64,000 nt of DNA from Bin34 sp963422415 (GCA_963422415.1 OY729430.1:1550001-1614000); one strand, 5' to 3'. Shown: positions 43,555 through 54,258, counted from the first letter of the stretch. Numbers and translations are program-made. The notes: a model not told the origin generated them from the sequence alone.

Positions 43555-43972
43555 GTGGCAATCGACAGAGGTTGGGCGATGTGCAATGGGGTCAGGGACC
43601 CCTGCCAGGCTCTGCATTGGGATTGCACTATGCAACCCTGAAACCTGCATAGGGTGAGATCCAGTCTGGCCTTGCTGGTCCTGTTATGGATCGGGTCTTT
43701 CACGGGCCGTTGGGCCCTGTGGTGCAGGTCGGAAATTCACTGCTGACGCTTGCCCTTGCCTACAGCACGTCCGTCCAGGTGAGCGAAGACGACGTTGCGA
43801 TCCAAGCCCGGAGCGCCCCTGCTTCACTTGATCGGCAGGCATGACATAGACCACGTAGGCACACTACCCTGTGTGTTCTATAACCAACCCTCGGATTGGC
43901 GACAAGAAATGGGTCTATGAGCCTGGAAACTCTGCATTCAAGCCTCCCTTGCATCAGCCAAGAGCCTCATTG
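43555..43972. other. Intergenic region at the left border of the accessory zone
   Basis: About 420 bp. Short frames exist on both strands but none has a ribosome binding site or recognisable content. It marks the change from housekeeping genes to a zone of broken genes. Confidence 0.4.
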
Positions 43973-44579
43973 CTACCGAAAGGATTTAGGGAGAGATGGG
44001 CATTTCACAGCGCGCTCGGCACCAATTAAATCGATGACCCAAGCTACGTGGGAACTTTCCACTCTCATGCGGCCATAGTGGAGTGCATTGAACACGGCAT
44101 CGGCCAGCCCCTCTTGACCAAGGACGCTTTGGACTTCACGGTGCGCAAGAACGTCAATGGTGGTCCCGATTTTCAGGTTCGGATAGCGTTCCGTGCAAAT
44201 TCTTGTCGCTTTTCGTTCATCGATGAATGGTATGGCACCGTGTTTCACTGCGAAAGCAATGAACGCGGCTTCTCCATCACCCAACGAATCTACGGTAGGG
44301 CCGGCGACAAGCTCCCTAAAGACTTGCCTGCCTTGGTCTCTAGGTCGAACCCACCTTGAGACAATTGACCGACACCAATTCCTCAAAGTCATCTGCGGTG
44401 CCGTGACCCATTTTGCTGCCGCGTTCAAGCTCGAGCTGCACTTCCTCCAAGACAGCCATCCGATTTGGCAGGACTTCCAGAATTGCATCCGTGTACCGTG
44501 AGGCAATCAGATTGATGATGACACTTGTATCCGCAACCAAAAGGGAATCAGGTTCGCTACAGGAGTCTCGGGGCTTCAT
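43973..44579 (-). pseudogene. PIN-domain toxin (VapC/DUF3368-like), frameshifted
   Basis: The first part, from ATG 44579, reads SLLVADTSVIINLIAS, the PIN motif with first catalytic Asp, and runs to a stop at 44340. The rest lies in the next frame, with the later acidic residues in LGDGEAAFIAFA and FIDERKATRIC and a tail EGLADAVFNALHYGRM. The shift is near 44345-44360. PIN proteins of this kind cut RNA. Its start overlaps the end of the M78-type gene, matching the known pairing of HTH/M78 proteins with DUF3368-like PIN toxins. Confidence 0.7.
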
Positions 44580-45471
44580 TCACGTCGTCTCCCTCATCAC
44601 CCAAGGAATCAACTATCTGACGCAGGGAAACGCGATCGAGGAGATGAGCCAGTTGCTCTTCAGTCAACAGGTTCTGATGCCATGGCTTCGGCAGCCAAGA
44701 GGTCCAGTCGCATAGAGGTAGGAAGGCCTGCCTCCTGCCGGTCTGCATCGATGGTGCACTGTACACCAAGAACTTGGTGGGCTTGTTCGTCTGTAATTCC
44801 ACCGTGGATCACAAACCAATCCCAAGAATCTTGACCAATGAGGTCAAGTTCCTCAAGGCGTCGCACCATAGCCTCTCGTGATACGCCAAAAGTATGGGCC
44901 AGCAAAATGACATGCCGACGTGCGAGTCGGGACGAACCTGCCGTAATCTCAAGGAATTTGTGCGTCACGGCTCGGGCCGGTGTCAGAAAGGCTCGCCCGA
45001 ACACATTGGCGTATCGTCCCGCGCGTGAATTGTCTGATTTATGGATATGCAGGACTTTGGATGTCCTGCGAGAGGAAACGAAATGCCCCAGTTCCATTTC
45101 CAATAGGTCCTTAAGTCAACGATGGGCGCTGACCCCAGTCCCAGCCACTGACGGAGTTCGGTTGCATCATTCTTGGCTTGGATGTGTACATCTCCAGACA
45201 GAATCGGACGCTCTGGAGGATAATGGTGGACAATCTCAATTCCCAGAATTTCCTCAAGTTCAATTTCAGCCCTTATGAGGTTCAACAGCGAACGGATCGC
45301 GTTCTTCAATTCGTGATCACTGCTCTGCATGAATCTTCTGAACTGGGGAACCAGGTCGATGTGCACAGCTTCGTTTCGCAGGAGGATATTGGCGGTAGTG
45401 CCGTACGGGCTGCGTTGACTTGGGCAGCAGCCTCTGCTTGGGTAAATTCGGCTGCTCCCCGTGCCAATCAC
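44557..45471 (-). pseudogene. ImmA/IrrE-like (M78) antitoxin partner, deleted and frameshifted
   Basis: Frame pieces join into one protein: RAEIELEEILGIEIVHHYPPER..., then APIVDLRT, a one-base loss, then LLEMELGHFVSSRRTSKVLH..., AGRYANVFGRAFLTPARAV, FGVSREAMVRRLEELDLI, and in a third frame HQNLLTEEQLAHLLDRVSL to the stop at 44557. In family members about 40 residues including HExxH stand between the LLEMELG and GHFVS parts; here these are fused at a shared ELG, so the zinc site is gone. It precedes and overlaps the PIN gene. The N-terminal HTH is not recognisable. Clearly dead as a protease. Confidence 0.65.
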
Positions 45472-45501
45472 AAGCGTTCTCTCATAAGGGTTGGCCTCAA
45501 T

Positions 45502-45891
45502 TCAATGGGTGGCATCTCTTGGTCCCCCTGGAGGCCATCGGTTCATGAAAGATTCCGAACCCAAAGATTCAATACACTCTCTCCATACCTTTTCATGTTG
45601 CTGAAGAAGCTTGTCCAGTCTTCGTTGGACTTCTTTTCTTGATATTCCTAGGACCTTGCTCAAATGGAAAATCTGCAGATTACGCCTTGGAGCACCACTA
45701 GGACAAGATCTCAAAGCGGCAAGATTTTCAAGGGCCATTGTTCCGGCGACGGCATACCTCAAGTTAGCTCCTTTGAGTGTCTTGTGTCTAGCCGCAACGG
45801 CAGCTTGTTCAGAAGCGGCGGCACCTAAATCTTCCCAGACATAGGATTCCGTTGCTTCGTTACACCTGCAGGCATACATACTCGGCGGCAT
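45502..45891 (-). CDS. Hypothetical protein, possibly a fragment
   Basis: A 129-residue frame upstream of the M78 remnant. Its C-terminal part (IFHLSKVLGISRKEVQRRLDKLLQQHEKVW) looks helical and resembles the last helix-turn-helix-like segment of M78 proteins; the N-terminal part has several Cys and no recognisable motif. It may be a piece of a second broken toxin-antitoxin gene or not a gene at all. Confidence 0.3.
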   Translation of the reverse strand: MPPSMYACRCNEATESYVWEDLGAAASEQAAVAARHKTLKGANLRYAVAGTMALENLAALRSCPSGAPRRNLQIFHLSKVLGISRKEVQRRLDKLLQQHEKVWRECIESLGSESFMNRWPPGGPRDATH

Positions 45892-46121
45892 CCGGTTTCA
45901 GGATCCACGAAAGGGAATGCCGTGTGGCAAAATCAGCCATGTCCAGTGCAAAGACTAGGCTGCAGGATTTCTTCCTACACTCTGCAAAACCAGTACAGGT
46001 GTGCACGCCGCCGCGGCTGGCACAGAGGGCGATGGAGCATATCCTGCTGAGAGAAGCGTTGCCTGTGAAGTACGCAATCCAGAGAGTGACGGAGACTATG
46101 GAAGCCTCCGGTCGAGAGTGA

Positions 46122-46527
46122 TGCTGCTGAATCTGCATCCAATCTATAGTGGGCTTTGATGATCGGGTTTTGCACTGCCCAAGAGAATTCTTCAAGTTCA
46201 ATGCGATTCTGTCTTTGCCAGTCTTGATCAAGTCAAATTCAATTGGTTTCAATCAGTGGCGGCTAGACGTGGACAATGTACACGAGAAGACTTCAGATGT
46301 GGAGAGGCAATTCCTAGGTTGTTCGCCTCGTTCACGCCGCGCCAAGTTTCTCCTTGCTGACTTGGAAGAGGCGTTTACAGATCGAGTGTTTCTGGAGACC
46401 GAGGAGGAAGTGTCAGTCACTCCGCCGGAGAGGCGGTAATGAAGGGGAGCTCCGATGGAGCAGGCTCCCAAGTCCCGACCACGCAATTGGCGCGTCGGTC
46501 TGCGATGACGTCCGCAAGAAATGACAC
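46122..46527. other. Accessory gap without a recognisable gene
   Basis: A + strand frame at 46149-46439 (96 codons) is open, but its start lacks a ribosome binding site and I recognise nothing in it. Taken as non-coding or a remnant. Confidence 0.35.
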
Positions 46528-48343
46528 ATGATTCCCCAACTGCCCGTCGGCGACGACGACTTCGCCCACATCCAGTCGCATGCCGACTTCCTGTACATAG
46601 ACAAGACGCGCCGCATCGCGGGATTGTTCGCGCAGGGCCCCAGCCCTCACCTGTTCTTGGCCCGGCCGCGGCGGTTCGGCAAGACTCTGCTGCTCTCTAC
46701 GGTCGAAGCCCTGTTCCAAGGGCGGCGGGATCTGTTCGCGGATACATGGATCGGACAGGCGGGGCATTGGGACTGGGCGGGACGTACATGCCCCGTGCTA
46801 CGTCTGGACTTGGGATTGCGCGGCGTACATGCACCCGACGCGCTGCGAAGCGAGTTGCGCCTCGCAGTGCAGACGGCGGCACAGGACTTGGATCTTGCGC
46901 TGGAGCTCACGGAGGATCCTCCCCACTGGATGTTGCGGAGCCTGGTTGGCGCTGCAGCCCGGCGCGCCCGCCAACGGATCGTGGTGCTAGTGGACGAGTA
47001 CGATACGGCGGTCACCGAGAATCTGGATCGGCCCGATGTGCTGGAGGATATTCTGGACATCCTCCGGGCCTTCTACGGAGCCTTGAAATCCTGCAGTGGT
47101 TTCATCGAGCATACGCTGGTCACGGGCATCACGCGGCTGGCCTATACCGGCATGTTCTCCGGGGCCAACCACCTCACGGACCTGTCACACTGGCCCGACG
47201 TAAACGGTCTGCTGGGATTCACGCACGCTGAACTTCGGGCACCACGCATGACCGCCCTAGTGGAGCAGGGCGCCACCAATCTGGGGTGCACTCCCGCGGA
47301 TCTGTATGCGGCCTTGGAGCGACAGTACAACGGCTACCGCTTTGCCGAGGGGACGGAGGCGGTGTTCAATCCCTACACCTTGGCTGGGTGCATGGAGGAA
47401 CTGGTGGTCCCGGACAGAGCCGCGCGCTGGAGCTTGGATCGGTTGCCCCGCCGCTGGGCCGAAACCGGCACGCCCAAGGTCCTGTTGCGGGGTCTACGCG
47501 GTCGCCGAGTGCAATCCTTGCCGATTCTGGAGGGGCAAGACGCCCGACCCTTGACGCGGGTGCAATTCGACGCCGGCCGGCCACACGTTGCAGCTCTCCT
47601 GTTTCAAGCGGGCTACCTGACGCTGAATACCTCCGTGCTCCCCGCCCTGACCTTTCCCAATCGCGAGGTGCAAGAGGCCTTTGCGGAATCCTTGGTGGAG
47701 TGGTTCGCGGAGACAGCGCCGGACTGGTTGCAGAGTCAGGTGTTCCCCCGCACCCAGATAGCAACGCAATTGCAGGATGCCCTGGAGCAGCAGAACGCGG
47801 ATGCCTTGCGCAATGTGCTAGCCGGCTGTCTGGAGGTCGTGCCTGGCATTCTGTACCAGTACGGCGACCCACCCGTGCATCCCCATGAACCCCTCTATCA
47901 GAACATTGCTGTACATCATGTGCCAATCCCTGAACCTGCCCTTGATGGCGGAACTGCAGACGGGACTGGGACGCGTGGATCTGGCGCTGGAACTGCCGGG
48001 GCGCATCTGTCTGCTGGAGCTAAAGGTGAACGCGTCACCCGAGGCGGCCCTGCGACAGGCATTTGGTGCCTTCTACGTCGCGACCTATGAGCTGCGTTCC
48101 CTCCCCGTGACAGTCTGGGGGATACAGTTCAACCGAACGACATACACGGTGCAAGCCTGCCAAGCTTGGGATCTGGGCCGGTTCGATCTGGCCGCGGCGC
48201 GCTGGGATCACGAGCCTTTTGATATCTCTCTGGCTGAGTTGCGCCGGATGTCCGCCGCGGAACGCCGGAAGTATGCGCACACGGCGACTCTGCGGGAAAC
48301 GGAGGGATACACCCCGCCGGCCCACAGTTCCAAGATACGGTAG
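46528..48343 (+). pseudogene. AAA-ATPase-like / DUF1703 (PD-(D/E)XK) protein, frameshifted
   Basis: The ATPase part starts at ATG 46528: YIDKTRRIAGLF, Walker A-like LARPRRFGKTLLLSTV and Walker B VVLVDEYDTAV. After HEPLYQNI (about 47905) the frame is lost. The next frame continues LLYIMCQSLNLPLMAELQTGLGRVDLALELPGRICLLELKVN, the PD-(D/E)XK part with D...ExK, to the stop at 48343. One inserted base near 47906 (AAC-A-TTG CTG) explains it. The family is widespread, often multi-copy, and linked to mobile or defence regions, with no settled function. As written the protein would lose its nuclease part. Confidence 0.75.
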
Positions 48344-48508
48344 CGGTATTCCAAGAGAACTTCTCAAGTGCAAGGGGGAGGACAAGCGGGCAGCATGTTC
48401 TCTAAAGCGTGGACAGCCGCATTTTGCCTTTTGTCTGTGGTCTCATGAAAACCTGCACCGCAAAGAGATTGGATAGCCGCGACAGAATTTGTACCTGAAG
48501 AAAGTCGA
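48344..48508. other. Convergent gap at the border of the AT-richer defence island
   Basis: Short gap between the AAA/DUF1703 remnant (+) and the AIPR gene (-). Base composition shifts here from GC-rich to visibly more AT-rich to the right. No repeat or attachment-like site seen. Confidence 0.4.
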
Positions 48509-50587
48509 TCATTCTGCACTGACACTCAAGCGGCAGCCCTCAGACTGCAATCTATACAGGGTTTCCATTGCCACTAGACTCTGTTTTTCCGTCGGAATCT
48601 TGTACGGTACGTTTGTTGCCAAGTCAAGGATATTGGCTTCCTTGTAAGTCAAGAGATTTTCTTTCTTTCCCCATTGTTTCAGTTCGTGCCAGAAACTGCC
48701 TCCAGCCACAACCACTGTTGTCTGTGCTTCAATGCCGTTGAGTTCCTTCTGGTCCTTGATACCCGCCTTTTGTTGTTCTTTCAACTCCTCAGCGGAAATC
48801 AGAGTATGGACAAACGCGTCAGGCAAGGTAATGGTTAGCTTTTGTACATGGCTCCAGCATACCTGCTGTTTAGCCCATTCTGTCACATTGCGATTGCGCA
48901 TGTTAGGTGGAAGCTCAACGATAACGTCGTGTACAGTTTCCGCGGTGGTCAACAGTGCTTTCTCCAGAGGCTGAGGAATGCTTTGGGAACGCCAGATCTG
49001 GTCAAAGTCGATATTTTTTTGCAGGTATTCCACATCATGGCCTAGCTTCGCGATGGTATAGGCCACGATATTGGCACGATATCCGCCTCCGTACCAAGAC
49101 TGCTGCATGATCAATTTTTCCAGATGGCGAAAGACAACGGCCTTGGCAATCAAATGCCGGTAGTAGACTTCGTTGAAAACATTTGTGTTTTTAGACCATT
49201 CTTTGCCTACCGACTGCGCAAAGTTAGCGAAATTCTTTTGGGCTCCTAGACTTACGATGTGAGGAAGCCCTTTCCATACATTCAGAAACTTGGCGAGATC
49301 GGTCTTGGTGAACATTTGCCGTCTCGGATATTCGAGGTCGAATCGCCTTCGTTCGGCAGGGGTCAGATTAGCCCTCGCGTCCTGATACTGTCCGCGTGCG
49401 CGTTCGTAGAACCATTTGGACTCTCGAAATGATCCATCAGGGGAAGGAGCAAAGATACGACGGGAAAAATCCTCTATGCGGACATGGAACGGGTGATTGG
49501 CGAAGAAATCAGCTGCGTTTACCCGATTCTGACTGTTGGCATATTCCGATATCTTAGGGACTATTTCCTCTGCTTGGTCGGGATCCACAACCGAAAGCTT
49601 CATCTGAACAAACACTTGGGAGAGATCGATTTTCTTGTTACGACTGGCTGCATGAATCGAGGCAGTGGTTTGGCCACCGTTCACGATCTGGAAGTTTCGG
49701 AGGTGGGTCAACATCAAACCCTTATCAGTCTTGACTGTTTCCACTTCAGTCGCCGTCGCCGTGATGCCATTGTTGTATGCAAAAAACATGTCGGGCGATT
49801 CTTCTAGTGTGATGCGCATGCCCCGGTTGATCTTGTTCCGCGCTTGCAGAAAAACCCGAACATTCTGTTCCAGCAGTCTAGTGTTCCAGCGATCATAAAT
49901 CGCCGCGAGCTGTTCACCAGGCACCGCAGCTAGGTAGGATTTGTATCCGGTATATGAGTGGGCAGGGAGCAATGACACTGATCCACCAAATTCGTTTGCC
50001 AGATCGATTTCAATGTCCTCACGCGCATGTCCCGAAATAATGTAGCGGTGGAGGCGGCCTAGATCCCACACGCTGTAGGCAATGGGAGTGCCATGGAGAT
50101 TTTCCTCTATGCGCCCATCAACTCGTTCACTCAGCATGCGGTTGCTTATCAGCAGCAGCCGGACCCTCCCGATCTGTTCCCATCGGGTCTTTATCAGGTT
50201 TACCAATCCAAACACGGGAGCAGTCTCTTCAAGACTGTTGCCAAATTCGGAATCAAGGGATCGGACGAGAAAATTGGATGCTCGCTTGAAGATAGCATTC
50301 ATCTCAGTGGCAGTCAGGGTACTTGTATCAGATGCTTGAAGGAAATCGACCACAATGAGTGTAAGAATATCGTCGGAATCCTGCGGATCACCGCCGTAAC
50401 CATCGATTCGCATGCCCCGAGGCGCGTGGTAATGTACTCTATCGGCCGAATCAATCTCACCTGCCTCGATCAGATGCTCACAGAATTGCTCGAAGAAGGC
50501 ATCTTCCAAGAACTCGCCTTCTGCATCGGCCAAGGTATATGTTTCCTGCAGTAGATCATGATGAAATGTCTTCAGATCTTCATCCAT
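48509..50587 (-). CDS. AIPR-family protein (restriction/abortive-infection associated)
   Basis: 692 aa. The AIPR core is recognisable by MFFAYNNGITATATEV, FQIVNGGQTTASIHAAS and VPKISEYANSQNRVNAADFFANH. The family was named for abortive-infection phage resistance and is a regular last gene of restriction-like operons; its biochemical role is not settled. The start ATG 50587 lies in ATGGATGA, overlapping the stop of the PD-(D/E)XK gene by 8 bp. It is the last gene of the five-gene minus-strand operon. Confidence 0.87.
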   Translation of the reverse strand: MDEDLKTFHHDLLQETYTLADAEGEFLEDAFFEQFCEHLIEAGEIDSADRVHYHAPRGMRIDGYGGDPQDSDDILTLIVVDFLQASDTSTLTATEMNAIFKRASNFLVRSLDSEFGNSLEETAPVFGLVNLIKTRWEQIGRVRLLLISNRMLSERVDGRIEENLHGTPIAYSVWDLGRLHRYIISGHAREDIEIDLANEFGGSVSLLPAHSYTGYKSYLAAVPGEQLAAIYDRWNTRLLEQNVRVFLQARNKINRGMRITLEESPDMFFAYNNGITATATEVETVKTDKGLMLTHLRNFQIVNGGQTTASIHAASRNKKIDLSQVFVQMKLSVVDPDQAEEIVPKISEYANSQNRVNAADFFANHPFHVRIEDFSRRIFAPSPDGSFRESKWFYERARGQYQDARANLTPAERRRFDLEYPRRQMFTKTDLAKFLNVWKGLPHIVSLGAQKNFANFAQSVGKEWSKNTNVFNEVYYRHLIAKAVVFRHLEKLIMQQSWYGGGYRANIVAYTIAKLGHDVEYLQKNIDFDQIWRSQSIPQPLEKALLTTAETVHDVIVELPPNMRNRNVTEWAKQQVCWSHVQKLTITLPDAFVHTLISAEELKEQQKAGIKDQKELNGIEAQTTVVVAGGSFWHELKQWGKKENLLTYKEANILDLATNVPYKIPTEKQSLVAMETLYRLQSEGCRLSVSAE

Positions 50588-51578
50588 TCCTCATTTTCTC
50601 CAATGCCTGTGCCAAGTTTGTAGCTGTACTCCGGAACGGTTCACAGTCGGCCAAGGCTACCGAATAGTTGACGTTCGTTACGCCGCTTTTCAGCCCCCAT
50701 GAAACAATACGGGGAAACTTGTCTGTGACCTGATACAGGTGTCTTTTGCCTGCAATCCACAACGAGTTGGAATAGTCGTCTTCCCAGCGAAATCCAGAAG
50801 CGGCCAAACGTATCTCTAAGGCCTCGACTGTTTCGTTGCCGAATTCTGCTATCTGAGATTGAACTCGCCGGGCAACATCGGTCAGGCTGAACCCGTTGCC
50901 TATGTTGGGGGATATGTTGTCCAGCTCCATTACGTGAAGGAAAAGCATATCGATGCCTTCGCTATCCAGCTGGTGTTCGGAGTTGATAAGGACGTGGGGC
51001 GAAGCCGTTCCCCGTCTTGTCTTGACTTCAATACACAATCGTCCAATTGCAAAATCCTTGGAGGCGTTCAAAGGTCCTTGCCAAGACAAAATTGCATCCA
51101 AGGCCGGAAGATTGGGCATGAGATGATAGTCCAGCACGAGCAGCTCACCAATGAGTCCCTTCTGTTGTTCAAGAGACAGAAGCCCCTTTTTGCCGGTTTG
51201 CAGAAGATAATGCCATCGCCATGTACGTACCAATGCCGTATCCACGGCTTCCTTTTCTGTTTTGGCGTTGCAGGTACTAGCCACGATGTCACTGCAGAAT
51301 TGGTGAAATATGTCCCGATGCGCACTGTCCATCAAGCGAAACATCAGCAGCCGCTTGTCTGAATTGTTTTGTTTGACAATCTTGACATCTAGACCGCGCA
51401 AACATGGAGGACGCCTTGGAGGTGCCGAATGGGAATCATGGGACAGCACCAAAAGGTATTTGCGATCGATACTGCGTGCCCAGAAAAAATCCCATGCCCC
51501 TTCAACGTCGACTCGACGCATGTTGAGCTCTGGTCCTTGAGGGATTTGGATTTCATCCCAAGGCTTGTCAGATAACAT
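50580..51578 (-). CDS. PD-(D/E)XK motif protein (DUF4420-type nuclease)
   Basis: 332 aa from ATG 51578, 11 bp inside the end of the Z1 gene. The nuclease signature is Asp in NASKDFAIG and IEVKTRRG, the E-x-K half, preceded by the helix KGLIGELLVLDYHL with the conserved Glu. This is probably the DNA-cutting subunit of the system. It overlaps both neighbours, so translation is coupled across Z1, nuclease and AIPR genes. A start 15 codons upstream is possible but lies deeper in the Z1 gene. Confidence 0.87.
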   Translation of the reverse strand: MLSDKPWDEIQIPQGPELNMRRVDVEGAWDFFWARSIDRKYLLVLSHDSHSAPPRRPPCLRGLDVKIVKQNNSDKRLLMFRLMDSAHRDIFHQFCSDIVASTCNAKTEKEAVDTALVRTWRWHYLLQTGKKGLLSLEQQKGLIGELLVLDYHLMPNLPALDAILSWQGPLNASKDFAIGRLCIEVKTRRGTASPHVLINSEHQLDSEGIDMLFLHVMELDNISPNIGNGFSLTDVARRVQSQIAEFGNETVEALEIRLAASGFRWEDDYSNSLWIAGKRHLYQVTDKFPRIVSWGLKSGVTNVNYSVALADCEPFRSTATNLAQALEKMRNG

Positions 51579-54258
51579 TGTCGGATATCTCTTCTTCGTC
51601 AATGTCATCTTTGTAGCGTTCATGCCACCATAGAGAATTGACTATATACTCCACCCGCTCTTCCTTCATTTCTGTCCGAGGAAAGCTGATGCTCCATGCA
51701 ATGATGGGATCTGCATGTTCTGTCCCGCCTTGTTCAGGCTTGATTTTTAACAAGTGAATGATTAGCAGAGGACGTTTTCGTTCTGCACGATATATTCGAT
51801 CTGGATAGTTTGAATTTCCCTTGCTTTGTCTATATTTTCGTTCAGCCTCTTTGACAATATCAGGCGATAGACCAATTTTTTCTGCACCTCTTGAAGCGAC
51901 GCGTTGCCGGTTGGTAACAAGAATTGTGTTGACATCGCTTCGATTGCCGGCTGTCCGTGTCTGGCAATTGATCTTGATGCCAAGTGAATTATCCTGCAAT
52001 TCACTCTCTTGTTTGAGGCTGACAAACAGAATGTCCCAATCTTGTAATTCTGTTTTACTCCGTTTCCTGATGTATTGCCCTACAGAGCTTGGATCGGTTA
52101 GATTGGATTCTGGATGATTCTGAAAAGCTCTTATGAAATCTATGATGGGACCGACAGGAATTTTCTTCAAAAGCCAACCTTGATCGCACGCTTTTGCTTT
52201 TGTTAGAGGATATCCTGCTGTTTCAAGACGTCTGACTAGATACCGTACCGCTTGGTGATTTGTTTTCAGGCTGACCGGATCTCTCTTCAGCCTTGCAGTT
52301 TCGCAAAAACGATTGGCAAGGCCGATTTTCAGTGTTATCGATTGGCCCGAGCCCATCTTGTTGCGAGCCGTAACAATCAGGGTGTCAGGATGACTGCGTA
52401 CCCTCAGACCAAATTCTTTGGGCGTGGCATCTTGTTGGGCCATAGAACGCAGCTCTTCGCGCAGTTCCTCAATTGATTCAGATATGTATTCGTACCAGCC
52501 TTTAGTTTCTTCTGGCAACCAAATCCGGCACAAATCGTCATAGCCATCTCGATAGCCAAACCAACGTCCCATCTGCATGAGGGTGTCGTACATCACAGAA
52601 GAGCGCAGGAAATAGCTGACTATCAGACCTTCCAGTGTCATACCGCGAGAAAGAGAGTATCCTCCGATGGCAATTACGCTGAGTCCATTCCTATGAGCAG
52701 CATAGTTCAGTGGTTCGTTGGCTGTGCTATTGACTTCAATTACTCGGATAGGTGCTGCAGCCTGATGCAGATGTTTCTGTACCGTCGGCCAGTCAGGTGG
52801 TGTGTTCATGGTTTGCGCATATACATCTTTCCAAGTCTGATTCAGCGCTTCCATTTCTGAATCGTTCACTTGGTCCGGCGGCAGATTTCCATATATGCGC
52901 GCGCTGTGTTGAATACGTTCGACAGCCTCTTGGATCCTGTCTCTCAATTGACGTTGAACATTGTTGAAGCGCGATGCATTGACCAGCATTGAACAATGGT
53001 GAGTATCATGATTTCGTATCAGTCGGAGAGTCCGGGCCACTACAAATGTCCGGATAGCCTTGGCCAAGCTTGGAGGGAGATTGATTACTTCCCAGTCGAT
53101 CTCGTGCTTCAAGGGAAGATAATCTTCATTGTCCGTTATGTGTTTCACGATGTGATTTGATTTTTGCAGGAATACCCGACTGGCACCAAAGTAATTGGAG
53201 GGAGTTTCCAAGCTGACAATGAAGTGTCGAGGGAAAAGATCATCCTGAAGCATTTCGTCTTCGGTATCCGGATCAATGAAAATGTTGGCGAAGGGAGTGG
53301 CTGTGAATCCTACATAGCAACTGCGTGCGAAAAGCTTCAGTAAGTGTCGAATTTTCCCGTTAATGGAGGAAACCTTTTCCTTGTTGTTGCTGATGTTAAT
53401 TGAGGCATTGTCTGCCTCATCGTCAATCAGAAGCATAGGCTCGTTGACAAGACCTTGCGTGGCTCCTGTACTGGTTTCCTCAAGCCATTCGGTCAAATTC
53501 TGCAAGGTATGGGAATTCTTCTTAATGACACAAACTACCGGTACGTTGAAATTTCTTAGCGACATACCCATCACACTGGAAGCGGTCTGCTTGTCGAAGT
53601 CCCTGTGGGCTCCTGTCAGAGAAACCGGTGTCCGGGTACTGTTGTACTTGCCTACTCCTATGTATTGCGTCCTGCCTTGTGAAAGTGGCAAAGAATTGTC
53701 TCGACCAATGAATCCTTCGTCAATGCGTGATTGTGTCTGATGGCGTAAATTGTTGTGAAGGCCGGCAATGATCACAATAAACTTGTAGCCGGCATCTGCG
53801 GCTTTGTTGATGAGCCCGATATAATTTGCGGTTTTGCCGGACTGGACATGTCCGAAAACCAGCCCACGTCGGTCCCAAGGATCGGTGCGGTCTGGATTGC
53901 CCAGGAAATCGAGTATCTTGTCCGTTTCCCTATTTAGGTTGTCAATCACTTGGGATGAGAATCGCCTCTCTTCCACCAGCAATCGTTTGTATCTATCCCA
54001 ATAATAGGGCTCAATGTGTACTTTCCGATCGGAAAGCCATGGTTCATGCTCATCTTTGAGACTCTCGCTAAATTGCATTGTGACGTCATGCTGCATCTCA
54101 AATTCTCGGGCGAGGCGCTCTGCCTCGTTGTTGGTTACATCGGGATAAATGACTCGGAATTTTTTGATGGTCGTGCGAATAAGAGCGGGAGTCAGAGGCC
54201 TTTCCTTGGCTATCACGACGTTGGCCACGTCTCTAAGGTCATCTAGATGTTTGGACAC
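51568..54258 (-). CDS. Z1-domain superfamily II helicase/ATPase
   Basis: 896 aa from GTG 54258, directly after the stop of the GHKL ATPase gene. Walker A is GHVQSGKTANYIGLI, followed by IVIIAGLHNNLRHQTQSRIDEGF; Walker B-like is LLIDDEADNASIN; later GGYSLSRGMTLEGL and QMGRWFGYRDGY are helicase motif V/VI-like. This is the Z1 architecture found with MutL/MORC-like ATPases in restriction systems. It probably translocates on or remodels DNA for the partner nuclease. Confidence 0.9.
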   Translation of the reverse strand: MSKHLDDLRDVANVVIAKERPLTPALIRTTIKKFRVIYPDVTNNEAERLAREFEMQHDVTMQFSESLKDEHEPWLSDRKVHIEPYYWDRYKRLLVEERRFSSQVIDNLNRETDKILDFLGNPDRTDPWDRRGLVFGHVQSGKTANYIGLINKAADAGYKFIVIIAGLHNNLRHQTQSRIDEGFIGRDNSLPLSQGRTQYIGVGKYNSTRTPVSLTGAHRDFDKQTASSVMGMSLRNFNVPVVCVIKKNSHTLQNLTEWLEETSTGATQGLVNEPMLLIDDEADNASINISNNKEKVSSINGKIRHLLKLFARSCYVGFTATPFANIFIDPDTEDEMLQDDLFPRHFIVSLETPSNYFGASRVFLQKSNHIVKHITDNEDYLPLKHEIDWEVINLPPSLAKAIRTFVVARTLRLIRNHDTHHCSMLVNASRFNNVQRQLRDRIQEAVERIQHSARIYGNLPPDQVNDSEMEALNQTWKDVYAQTMNTPPDWPTVQKHLHQAAAPIRVIEVNSTANEPLNYAAHRNGLSVIAIGGYSLSRGMTLEGLIVSYFLRSSVMYDTLMQMGRWFGYRDGYDDLCRIWLPEETKGWYEYISESIEELREELRSMAQQDATPKEFGLRVRSHPDTLIVTARNKMGSGQSITLKIGLANRFCETARLKRDPVSLKTNHQAVRYLVRRLETAGYPLTKAKACDQGWLLKKIPVGPIIDFIRAFQNHPESNLTDPSSVGQYIRKRSKTELQDWDILFVSLKQESELQDNSLGIKINCQTRTAGNRSDVNTILVTNRQRVASRGAEKIGLSPDIVKEAERKYRQSKGNSNYPDRIYRAERKRPLLIIHLLKIKPEQGGTEHADPIIAWSISFPRTEMKEERVEYIVNSLWWHERYKDDIDEEEISDNVI

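Noticed and set aside
45860..46252. Minus-strand 130-codon frame in the accessory zone
   Set aside because: No recognisable motif, no ribosome binding site, and codon use unlike neighbours.
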